A DNA stretch of 6,528 bases from Minisyncoccota bacterium (GCA_028276075.1 JAPYXA010000029.1:1-6528); one strand, 5' to 3'; shown: positions 1 through 5,914, numbered from the stretch's first letter. Notes: generated by a model from the letters alone, not told the origin. Program-made: numbers and translations.

Positions 1-1260
1 TTCTTTTTCAAAAAAATAAGTATTTAACTTTTTTGCTAAAAGCTTATCAGTTTTTAAATTTTTTATTTTAAGTATTGTTTCTTTTTCTCTTGCAGATGGA
101 AAAGTCTTAAAAATAATGAAAGTAATTTTTTTATCATTTTTTATTTTTTTAAAGGTTTTTAAAAATTCGTTAAAAAGAAAATGGGTTCTTGTAAAAGTAT
201 GAGGCTGAAAGATAAAAAAAATCTTATAATCTGAAAAGTGATTTTTTAAGCTTTTATAATAAGCAAAAACTTCGGTTGGATGATGAGCATAATCATCTAT
301 TAAAACAATTTCATTTTTTTGTTTTATGATTTCAAATCTTCTTTTTATACCCTTATAGGTGCTTATAGATTTTAGAAAATGTTTTTCTTTTATCCCCAAA
401 ATTTTTATTAAACTATAAACTAAAGATAAATTCTCTTGCCAATGTTTACCTTTAAAAGGGAAGGGAAAAGGTTTAAGGTTTAATATTCTATTTTTTTTAG
501 TTATTAGAATTTTAGGCTCTTTTAATTGTTTAAAAAATTTTTTAAAAGACTGCTTATATTCTTTTTCTGTTTTAAAATAGTCGGGATGATCATAATCTAT
601 ATTAGTTAAAATAATTATTCGGGGGTAATAATTTAAAAAAGCCTCTTTATATTCATCAGCTTCAATTATAAAGATTGGTAAATTAATCAAATTTTTCTTA
701 ATCCAATTTAAATTATTAAGCTTATCTTCGTTTTCTTTTAAAAAAAGTAATTTTTTCTTAAAAGATTTGGATATTAAAGAATTACTTTTCCATTCTATAA
801 TTTCTGAACCAACTAAAACAGTTGGATCCAAATTTGCTTCTTTAAAAATTTTGCCTAAAACAGCAGTTGTTGAACTTTTTCCATGAGAACCGCAAATTGC
901 AATACCAAAAGACTGATTAAAAATATTTCCTAAGGCTTCTGGATAAGTCATTAAAGGAAGAGAAATTTTTCTAGCAAATTCAATTTCTGGATTATAAGGA
1001 GAATTTTGAGATAAATAAGCCACTGAGCTAATAACTATATCAACTGGAAGTTCCTTTTTTAAGTTAGAATGGCTAAACCCCTCATAAAATTTTATTTTTT
1101 GTTTTTTTAAAACTTCATCAGTAAAAAATTTATCCTTTGTATCAGATCCAACTACTTTAATATTTAAACCCTTTAAAATTCTTGCTAAAGCTGTCATTCC
1201 AACTCCTTTTATGCCCACAAGATAAGCCTTTTTGATGTTCAAAATATCTAATTTTTCCAT
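1..1260 (-). CDS. murC: UDP-N-acetylmuramate--L-alanine ligase (MurC), 3' end missing
   Basis: MurC ligates L-alanine to UDP-MurNAc using ATP, the first peptide step of cytoplasmic peptidoglycan precursor synthesis. The frame is open from the ATG at 1258-1260 to the window edge, giving 420 residues. Full MurC is usually about 450-490, so only the end of the C-terminal ligase domain is missing. Visible motifs, in order: N-terminal nucleotide-binding loop GIKGVGM (16-22); ATP P-loop GSHGKSSTT (124-132), where the family usually has GTHGKTTTT; EADEY (200-204) and TNIDYDHPD (219-227), carrying the expected Mg ligands E200 and H225; KGIKRRFE (303-310); DDYAHHPTE (322-330); FQPHTFTRT (351-359). The last two favour MurC over the recycling ligase Mpl. 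There are about 29 more residues between P-loop Lys and EADEY than in E. coli MurC, roughly residues 157-190, Lys/Asn/Leu-rich. The leader before ATG is A/T only, with no Shine-Dalgarno site. It is transcribed divergently from the tRNA-Gly/cca unit. Confidence 0.94.
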   Translation of the reverse strand, partial: MEKLDILNIKKAYLVGIKGVGMTALARILKGLNIKVVGSDTKDKFFTDEVLKKQKIKFYEGFSHSNLKKELPVDIVISSVAYLSQNSPYNPEIEFARKISLPLMTYPEALGNIFNQSFGIAICGSHGKSSTTAVLGKIFKEANLDPTVLVGSEIIEWKSNSLISKSFKKKLLFLKENEDKLNNLNWIKKNLINLPIFIIEADEYKEAFLNYYPRIIILTNIDYDHPDYFKTEKEYKQSFKKFFKQLKEPKILITKKNRILNLKPFPFPFKGKHWQENLSLVYSLIKILGIKEKHFLKSISTYKGIKRRFEIIKQKNEIVLIDDYAHHPTEVFAYYKSLKNHFSDYKIFFIFQPHTFTRTHFLFNEFLKTFKKIKNDKKITFIIFKTFPSAREKETILKIKNLKTDKLLAKKLNTYFFEKE

Positions 1261-1270
1261 AATTTATTTA

Positions 1271-1302
1271 TAAGTTCGCAAAAGAATTATTTTGCGAACT
1301 TA
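1271..1302. repeat. Perfect 13-bp inverted repeat with 6-base centre, in the murC leader
   Basis: The left arm TAAGTTCGCAAAA (1271-1283) and the right arm TTTTGCGAACTTA (1290-1302) are exact reverse complements around the centre GAATTA (1284-1289). It is the only strong palindrome with G/C pairs in an otherwise nearly pure A/T intergenic region. Its edge lies 10 bases from the murC start codon, so if it is transcribed a stable hairpin would sit next to the ribosome landing site. Possible roles are a DNA operator, a murC leader hairpin, or a Xer/dif-like recombination site, since it has 11-bp arms around a 6-bp spacer. A terminator is less likely: on the plus strand T-rich sequence follows, but no plus-strand gene ends here. 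Confidence 0.85.
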
Positions 1303-1367
1303 ATAATTTTATTTTTCCCTATTTTTTAAATATTTTTTTATAAATAATTAATAATAATAATTAAATA

Positions 1368-1380
1368 ATTATATATTATA
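1368..1380 (-). promoter_or_regulatory. Possible murC promoter, two overlapping TATAAT-like -10 boxes
   Basis: Read on the minus strand, 1380-1375 and 1373-1368 both give TATAAT. They lie about 110 bases upstream of the murC ATG, so a transcript from here would carry the 1271-1302 hairpin in its leader. No convincing -35 element or TGn extension is present. In sequence this AT-rich such hexamers arise often by chance, so this is only a candidate. Confidence 0.25.
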
Positions 1381-1455
1381 AATCTTAAATAAAAAAATCA
1401 TTATTTTAAGTTTTAGAAATTAAATTTTTTTAAATTTTAATATTTTTATAAATTT

Positions 1456-1464
1456 TGATATAAT
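1456..1464 (+). promoter_or_regulatory. Extended -10 promoter candidate for tRNA-Gly/cca
   Basis: TGATATAAT matches the extended -10 pattern TGnTATAAT exactly and points towards the tRNA. A poor -35-like stretch (TTTAAT, 1436-1441) lies 17 bases upstream of the hexamer. Extended -10 promoters tolerate a weak -35. Transcription would begin near 1471, leaving a leader of about 44 bases for RNase P to remove before the tRNA 5' end at 1515. A second, weaker option nearer the tRNA is TTGATT (1470-1475) with TGTCATAAA (1491-1499). Confidence 0.5.
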
Positions 1465-1514
1465 AAAATTTGATTTTTAAATTTAAATTGTGTCATAAAA
1501 TTATATACTTTAAA

Positions 1515-1587
1515 GCGGTGGTAGTTCAGTTGGCAGAACGTCTCCTTCCCAAGGAGAAGGTCGCGGGTTCAAATCCCGTCCACCGCT
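1515..1587 (+). tRNA. tRNA-Gly, anticodon CCC
   Basis: The full cloverleaf can be folded by eye. The acceptor stem is GCGGTGG (1515-1521) with CCACCGC (1580-1586), then discriminator T1587, the usual U73 of bacterial tRNA-Gly. The D stem is GTTC/GAAC (1524-1527, 1536-1539) with GG in the loop. The anticodon stem is TCTCC/GGAGA (1541-1545, 1553-1557) around loop TTCCCAA, with anticodon CCC at 1548-1550 reading codon GGG. The T stem is GCGGG/CCCGT (1563-1567, 1575-1579, one G-U pair) with loop TTCAAAT. The gene does not encode CCA: the next bases are CAA. Maturation therefore needs RNase P, 3' trimming or RNase Z, and CCA addition, and the CCA-adding enzyme gene starts 12 bases downstream. Confidence 0.97.
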
Positions 1588-1599
1588 CAAACTAAATTT

Positions 1600-3051
1600 A
1601 TGCTTTTACCAGAAGAAGTAAAAAAAATTCTTAACACTTTACTTGAAAATGGATTTCAAGCTTTTTTAGTTGGAGGTTGCGTCAGAGATTTAATTTTAAA
1701 AAGAAAACCAAAAGACTGGGATATTACCACAAATGCTAGGCCAGAAGAAATTATAAACCTTTTCCCTTCTCTTTCCTTTTATGAAAATCGATTTGGTACA
1801 GTAGCAATTAAAACTAATTCAAAAGATGAGACCTTAAAAATCATAGAAGTAACCACTTTTAGAAAAGAAGGAAAATATTTAGACTTTAGAAGACCACATG
1901 AAGTAGAATTTACCTATAATCTAGAGACTGATTTAAAAAGAAGAGATTTTACCATAAATGCCCTCGCAATGGATATAAAAGGCAAAATAATAGATTTATT
2001 TGGTGGCTTAGATGATTTAAAAGCTAAAATAATTAAAACTGTTGGTAACCCAGAGGAGCGCTTCAGAGAAGATGCATTAAGAATGTTAAGAGCTATTCGT
2101 TTTGCCTGCGAACTTGATTTTATCATAGAAAATAATACTTTAAAAGCAATTAAAAAAACTTCTTATTTAATCCAATATATTTCTTACGAAAGAATTAGAG
2201 ATGAATTTAATAGAATATTAATGAGCAAAAAAGCAGTTTTAGGGATTGAGCTTTTAAGGAAGACTAATCTTTTAAAAGAAATTTTACCAGAGCTTGACAA
2301 TTGTTATAAAGTAACCCAAAACAAACACCACAAATATGATGTTTATGTTCATTCTCTTAAATCACTAGAGTATGCAGTTTCTAAAGATTATCCTCTATTT
2401 TTGAGATTAGCGGTTTTACTTCATGACATTGGTAAACCTTTGACAAAAAAAGGCGAAGGCCCTAATTCAACATTTTATAACCACGAAATTGTTGGAGCAA
2501 AAATTGCTAAAAGGCTTCTAGAAAGGTTAAGATACTCAAATGAAATTATTAAAAAAGTTGTCCATCTGATAAAACAACATATGTTTTATCTAGAAATCGA
2601 AAAAGTAACCCCTGCAGCCGTGAGAAGGTTTGTAAGAAGAGTTGGTAAAGAAAATTTGGAAGATTTATTTAAACTTAGATACGCAGATAGAATAGGTTCT
2701 GGAGTTTTTAAAGCCGAACCTTATAGATTAAGATATCTTAAATACTTAATTGAAAAAGTCCAAATTGAACCTATAACACCAAAAAATCTAAAGATCAATG
2801 GAAACGATCTTATAAACCTAGGAATTCCCCAAGGTCCTAAAATAGGATGGATACTTAAAATTTTGCTAGAAGAAATAATTGATAATCCATCAAAAAATAC
2901 AAAAGAATATCTAATTCAAAGAGCAAAAGAATTAATCAAGTTAAAAGATGAAGAATTAGAAAATTTAGCTTTAGAAGGAGAAAAAAAGATTGAAGAATTA
3001 GAAAAAGAAGCCGAAGAAAAAATTAAAAAAAAGTTTTATATAAAAGATTAA
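1600..3051 (+). CDS. cca: CCA-adding tRNA nucleotidyltransferase with HD domain
   Basis: This class II nucleotidyltransferase is predicted to build or repair the 3'-CCA of tRNAs from CTP and ATP in the cytoplasm. The head domain has GGCVRD (25-30), the metal-binding DWD (39-41), RRDFTINA (114-121) and ERFREDALRMLRAIRFA (153-169), which contains the EDxxR-type base-selecting motif. An HD phosphohydrolase-type domain follows, with HHKYDVYVH (243-251), LLHDIGKP (273-280), H295 and YADR (361-364). The tail from about residue 445 is rich in Lys and Glu and looks like a coiled coil. At 483 residues it is within the range of HD-containing bacterial members. The ATG at 1600 fits the family N-terminus (first strand and GG motif at about residue 20) but has no Shine-Dalgarno site. 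It lies 12 bases after a tRNA lacking CCA, and both are probably on one transcript. Poly(A) polymerase or A-only addition is an alternative, because the superfamily cannot be fully separated by eye. Confidence 0.9.
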   Translation: MLLPEEVKKILNTLLENGFQAFLVGGCVRDLILKRKPKDWDITTNARPEEIINLFPSLSFYENRFGTVAIKTNSKDETLKIIEVTTFRKEGKYLDFRRPHEVEFTYNLETDLKRRDFTINALAMDIKGKIIDLFGGLDDLKAKIIKTVGNPEERFREDALRMLRAIRFACELDFIIENNTLKAIKKTSYLIQYISYERIRDEFNRILMSKKAVLGIELLRKTNLLKEILPELDNCYKVTQNKHHKYDVYVHSLKSLEYAVSKDYPLFLRLAVLLHDIGKPLTKKGEGPNSTFYNHEIVGAKIAKRLLERLRYSNEIIKKVVHLIKQHMFYLEIEKVTPAAVRRFVRRVGKENLEDLFKLRYADRIGSGVFKAEPYRLRYLKYLIEKVQIEPITPKNLKINGNDLINLGIPQGPKIGWILKILLEEIIDNPSKNTKEYLIQRAKELIKLKDEELENLALEGEKKIEELEKEAEEKIKKKFYIKD

Positions 3052-3060
3052 AAAAGATTA
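3042..3060. repeat. Tandem 10-base repeat spanning the cca and rnc stop codons
   Basis: AAAAGATTAA (3042-3051) is followed directly by AAAAGATTA (3052-3060). The first copy ends in the TAA stop of cca. The second holds, on the other strand, the TAA stop of rnc. The two convergent genes are separated only by 3052-3057. No GC-rich terminator hairpin is visible here for either direction. Confidence 0.7.
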
Positions 3061-3765
3061 TTTTGGTTTTTGTTTAATTTTTACAATTTTCAAAGCTGCT
3101 TTAAATTCAGCTTCTTTTTTAGAACTTCCCTCCCCTTCGCTTATTTTTTTATTATGAAAATAAATGCCAACCTTAAATTTTCTATTATGTTCTTTGCCAG
3201 AAATATCTAAAATTCGATAATCAGGTAGCTCTCCGTATTTTTTTTGAAAAATCTCCTGAAGAATTGTCTTTGGATCTTTATAATTTTTAAAAGTTATAAT
3301 TTCTTTTGTTTCTTTTAAAACTTCTCTTTCTACAAATTCTCTTGCTTCTTCAAATCCTGAATCTAAAAAAATCGCTCCGATTATAGCCTCAAAACTGTTA
3401 CCTAAAACAGTTTTAAGGCCTTTTTCATCAAAATTTTTTGCAAAAAGTAATATCTTCTCTAGATTTAATTTTTTAGCAATTTGACCCAATCTATCTCGAT
3501 TAACAAGTGAAGCTCTAATTAAGCTCATCTCTCCTTCTCCTAAATAAGGAAAATTTTTGAAAAGATAGAATGAAGTTATTGTCTGTAAAACTGAATCACC
3601 TAAAAATTCTAATCTTTCGTTATGAAAGTTTCTATATTCTTTATGAAAAAATGTCCAAGATTTATGGATTAAAGCTTGAAGCCATATATTTTTATCTTTT
3701 ATCTTTACTTTTAATATTTTTTCAATCTCTTTTTTGTTGATTATATTCTTTAATGTATTCTTCAT
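3058..3765 (-). CDS. rnc: Ribonuclease III
   Basis: RNase III cleaves double-stranded RNA, mainly to separate rRNA precursors, and also processes some mRNAs. At 235 residues it has the standard length. The endonuclease domain carries the signature NERLEFLGDSVL (49-60), including E50, E53 and D57, and the second catalytic stretch GNSFEAIIGAIFLD (122-135) with E126. In E. coli the position three residues before that Glu is Asp114; here it is Asn123 (codon 3397-3399), an unusual substitution at a metal-site residue. A double-stranded-RNA-binding domain follows at about 163-232, ending with GEGSSKKEAEFKAA (211-224). The start lies 44 bases inside nusB and is supported by a weak AGGGA six bases upstream and by family-like N-terminal sequence soon after. 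It is the last gene of the minus-strand block and converges with cca. Confidence 0.96.
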   Translation of the reverse strand: MKNTLKNIINKKEIEKILKVKIKDKNIWLQALIHKSWTFFHKEYRNFHNERLEFLGDSVLQTITSFYLFKNFPYLGEGEMSLIRASLVNRDRLGQIAKKLNLEKILLFAKNFDEKGLKTVLGNSFEAIIGAIFLDSGFEEAREFVEREVLKETKEIITFKNYKDPKTILQEIFQKKYGELPDYRILDISGKEHNRKFKVGIYFHNKKISEGEGSSKKEAEFKAALKIVKIKQKPK

Positions 3766-4168
3766 AAACAGTCCCTAAAACACCGTTTATAAATTTTGCA
3801 GCCGAACTACCAAGAAAACTTTTAGCTAATATAACTGCTTCGTTAATAATAACCTTTAAAGGAACTTCATCATGATTTTGAAAATAAATTTCATATACTG
3901 CTAACCTTAAAATATTTCTTTCAAGCAAGGATATCTGTTCATAAGGCCAATGCTTTGTATCTCTTTTGATAACCGAATCTATAAAATCTAAATTTTCAAC
4001 AACTCCCGACATAAGTTTTCTAGCAAATTCAGGTTCATCTATATCAGATCCAAATTCTTCTAAATTGTCTTCTAAAAATTTCTTCCACTTATCTTGAGGA
4101 TATTCCCAAAAACTCCATTGATAAAGTGATTGAAGAACTATTATTCTACAAAGATGCCGAGTACTCAT
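3722..4168 (-). CDS. nusB: Transcription antitermination factor NusB
   Basis: NusB pairs with ribosomal protein S10 (NusE) on boxA RNA to keep RNA polymerase processive through rRNA operons, and supports rRNA folding and processing. The 148-residue all-helical protein has the family N-terminus RHLCRIIVLQSLYQW (4-18), the central WPYEQISLLERNILRLAVYE (74-93) and the C-terminal block VPLKVIINEAVILAKSF (102-118) followed by INGVLG (127-132). Its ATG overlaps the rpmF stop as ATGA (4168-4165), implying translational coupling, and no Shine-Dalgarno site is seen. The last 44 bases also encode the start of rnc. The stop is TGA, and no typical family sequence follows it in frame. Confidence 0.95.
   Translation of the reverse strand: MSTRHLCRIIVLQSLYQWSFWEYPQDKWKKFLEDNLEEFGSDIDEPEFARKLMSGVVENLDFIDSVIKRDTKHWPYEQISLLERNILRLAVYEIYFQNHDEVPLKVIINEAVILAKSFLGSSAAKFINGVLGTVYEEYIKEYNQQKRD
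3772..3776 (-). promoter_or_regulatory. Weak ribosome binding site supporting the rnc start inside nusB
   Basis: On the minus strand AGGGA lies six bases before the rnc ATG at 3765-3763, inside the nusB coding sequence. It is only a partial match to the anti-Shine-Dalgarno, but it is the only purine-G cluster at proper spacing before any gene in the window. It supports the overlapping start. Confidence 0.45.
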
Positions 4169-4365
4169 TTAGATTTTTTCTTTTCTTTTTTAAAATTTAT
4201 AACAAATCTTCCTTTATAAAATCCACATTCAGGACAAACTCTATGAGGTAAAGACATTTGCCCACAATTTTTACATCTTTGAAGTTGTATTTTTTTTACT
4301 TTTTCTTTCTGATATCTTCTTTTTTTATATCTTGACCTTGAAAGTTTTTTTGTAGGAACCACCAT
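4165..4365 (-). CDS. rpmF: 50S ribosomal protein L32 (bL32), zinc-ribbon form
   Basis: bL32 is a small protein of the large ribosomal subunit. The 66-residue product begins MVVPTKKLSRSRYKKRRY, the basic family N-terminus. It has two cysteine pairs, CKNC (31-34) and CPEC (44-47), spaced C-x2-C-x9-C-x2-C, which form the zinc ribbon of the C+ paralogue. Zinc-independent C- forms lack these cysteines. The C-terminus is Lys-rich. I chose the ATG at 4365-4363 because the family starts with M-[AV]-V-P; a longer reading from TTG at 4383 adds six atypical residues. The gap to the ndk stop is 21 bases, and its own TGA overlaps the nusB start. In many bacteria rpmF is linked to plsX, fab genes, acpP and rnc; here only nusB separates it from rnc. 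Confidence 0.94.
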   Translation of the reverse strand: MVVPTKKLSRSRYKKRRYQKEKVKKIQLQRCKNCGQMSLPHRVCPECGFYKGRFVINFKKEKKKSK

Positions 4366-4386
4366 TTTTATACTATTTATCAAATT

Positions 4387-4941
4387 CTAATTAATTAATT
4401 CTGACCTTTTAAACCATAATTTTAACTCCTTATCAGCTTCTTGTTGATTTCCAGAAGCATGAACCAAATTTTTAACAGGTCTTTTCTCTAAATTAGCTAA
4501 AATAGGAGAATCTACAGAAAAATCTCCTCTAATAGTTCCTGGTTCAGCAAGCAATGGAATGGTTTTCCCTATAATCTTTCTAACAACTTGAATAGCTTGC
4601 GGCCCTTCAATAGCTATTTTAACTACCGGTCCAGAACACATAAAATTAATTAACCACTCTCTTATTTTTAAGCCAAGTTCATAAACATTATTAACCTTAT
4701 AATCTTTTTTTAAATCTATTTTTATTTTTGATTCTTCACTTGTTTTAATAAGGTTATAACCCAAATTTTCTATCCATTTTTTATCTTTAGGATAGTGTTT
4801 CTCCATTAACTGTTTATTAGGTTTTAATATCCCTAAGCCTATAATTCTTAAATTAGCCCTTTCAAATCTTGAGATTATTTCTCCTATCAATTTTCTTTCT
4901 ACTCCATCTGGTTTTATTAAAACAAGAGTTTTTTCTATCAT
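4387..4941 (-). CDS. ndk: Nucleoside diphosphate kinase, enlarged form
   Basis: Ndk transfers the gamma phosphate of ATP to NDPs and dNDPs through a phosphohistidine, balancing nucleotide pools in the cytoplasm. The core is complete: LVLIKPDGVER (6-16) with Lys10, HY (49-50), FMCSGPVV (100-107), RKIIGKTIPLLAEPGTIRGD (121-140), and NLVHASGNQQEAD (158-170) with catalytic His161. At 184 residues it is about 40 longer than the E. coli enzyme (143). About 34 extra residues fall between Tyr50 and the LINFM strand (roughly 52-95), and about 10 lie just before the catalytic His, a pattern I associate with archaeal and CPR-type sequences. It is first in the ndk-rpmF-nusB-rnc block, 64 bases after ftsX. 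There is no Shine-Dalgarno site; the leader is A/T-rich. The stop is TAG. Confidence 0.95.
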   Translation of the reverse strand: MIEKTLVLIKPDGVERKLIGEIISRFERANLRIIGLGILKPNKQLMEKHYPKDKKWIENLGYNLIKTSEESKIKIDLKKDYKVNNVYELGLKIREWLINFMCSGPVVKIAIEGPQAIQVVRKIIGKTIPLLAEPGTIRGDFSVDSPILANLEKRPVKNLVHASGNQQEADKELKLWFKRSELIN

Positions 4942-4948
4942 TGTTTAT

Positions 4949-4978
4949 ATTTTATTGTTATATTTTGTTTTAATTCAA
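4949..4978 (-). promoter_or_regulatory. Possible promoter for ndk-rpmF-nusB-rnc
   Basis: On the minus strand TTGAAT (4978-4973) and TAAAAT (4954-4949) are separated by 18 bases. Each is close to the -35 and -10 consensus. Transcription would start only a few bases from the ndk ATG, giving a leaderless or nearly leaderless mRNA, which fits the missing Shine-Dalgarno site. No terminator is visible between ftsX and ndk, so read-through from ftsEX is also possible. The AT-rich background makes chance matches common. Confidence 0.3.
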
Positions 4979-5005
4979 GCCGATGACCTTAAATTATTAA
5001 GTTAA

Positions 5006-5914
5006 TTATATCCTAAGATATTTTTGCAAAGCAATAAAAGTTGAAAATATGTTTATAAATAAAATTATACCTAAAATTCCACTATTTAAAAATAAAAAAT
5101 TATCCATTAAATATTTTGATGGTTGAAAATTTGGTATAATAATTGACCAAAAATTTTCTGTTTTCATTAAAAACAAAATTAAAAAACTTAAGGCTATTAA
5201 ATAACCTATAAATGAAAATATTAAAATATTAATCAAGAAAGGTCCTCTAATAAACCAATTCCCTGCCCCAATTAATCTTAAGACTTCAACATATTCTTTT
5301 TGAGCATAAATTGAAACAAGTACTGTGTTAAAAATTATTAAGCAAGAAAAAATTAATATTATGGCAAGAATTCCTAAAATTATAATTCTTACTTGATTAG
5401 ATAAAGAAATTATTCTTTTTATTATATTCTGATTTTCTGAATAAGTTATATATTCAATAAATGCTTTATAAGGAGATTTTTCTATATAATCAGCTATTTT
5501 AAGATAAGTCTCTGAATCATTAGCTTTTATAATTAAATAATCAACCAGAGGATTAGTTCGAATTTCAGTTAAAGCTTTTGCAATGACAGGATTCGATTTG
5601 GATTCTTCTTTAAATTTTTTAAAAGCAACCTCTTGAGGAATAAATTCAACACCGGAAACACCCGGAAAATTTTCTAATATTTTTTTAAGTTGGACGATAT
5701 TTTCTCTTTCAACATTATTTTTGAAATAGATAGAAAAATCTAATCTTTCTTGGAAATAAATTATAAGTTGATTTAAAAAATAAAAACCCAAAATTCCTGA
5801 CCAAATAAAAAAAGATACAAGAATGGTAGTTCCTACATTAATAGTAGAGACTATTTTTTCTCTTTCAAATAAATCATATCCATGCTTTATAATTTTTAAA
5901 AATTTATTGATCAT
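5006..5914 (-). CDS. ftsX: Cell division protein FtsX (ABC-transporter-like permease)
   Basis: FtsX is the membrane subunit of the FtsEX complex, which works at the divisome and, in characterised bacteria, uses ATP hydrolysis by FtsE to switch on peptidoglycan hydrolases. The 302-residue protein has the expected plan: a short cytoplasmic N-terminus, a first membrane helix (about 26-50), an extracytoplasmic domain (about 51-170), then three helices (about 175-197, 226-249 and 272-295) and a short basic end. The family segment EYVEVLRLIGAGNWFIRGPF (207-226) lies between helices 2 and 3. The ATG overlaps the ftsE stop as TAATG, so the subunits are probably translationally coupled and made in matched amounts. 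No hydrolase partner gene follows; the next gene is ndk. Confidence 0.94.
   Translation of the reverse strand: MINKFLKIIKHGYDLFEREKIVSTINVGTTILVSFFIWSGILGFYFLNQLIIYFQERLDFSIYFKNNVERENIVQLKKILENFPGVSGVEFIPQEVAFKKFKEESKSNPVIAKALTEIRTNPLVDYLIIKANDSETYLKIADYIEKSPYKAFIEYITYSENQNIIKRIISLSNQVRIIILGILAIILIFSCLIIFNTVLVSIYAQKEYVEVLRLIGAGNWFIRGPFLINILIFSFIGYLIALSFLILFLMKTENFWSIIIPNFQPSKYLMDNFLFLNSGILGIILFINIFSTFIALQKYLRI

Noticed and set aside
1..1260. Mpl (murein tripeptide recycling ligase) instead of MurC
   Set aside because: EADEY and TNIDYDHPD look somewhat Mpl-like, but DDYAHHPTE together with FQPHTFTRT is the MurC pattern.
1303..1454. Small genes or structured RNA in the AT-rich stretch between the palindrome and the tRNA promoter
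   Set aside because: Stops occur in every frame, and no G/C-bearing stem is visible. Repeats such as AATAATAAT are what base composition alone gives.
1914..2126. A 70-codon open frame on the minus strand within cca
   Set aside because: It lies wholly opposite well-conserved cca motifs, shows no recognisable family sequence, and is a shadow of the real gene.
4165..4168. UGA recoded as glycine, as in Gracilibacteria and Absconditabacteria
   Set aside because: TGA ends rpmF exactly at an ATGA overlap with nusB and also ends nusB. No TGA falls inside conserved reading frames, and the tRNA-Gly anticodon is CCC, not UCA.
4165..4383. A longer L32 starting at TTG 4383
   Set aside because: The six added residues do not resemble the family, and ATG at 4365 gives the classic M-V-V-P start.
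4988..5001. CTTAA, ATTA, TTAAG inverted repeat between ftsX and ndk as a terminator
   Set aside because: The stem is 5 bp with one G-C pair and no following U-run on the minus strand, too weak to support a terminator.
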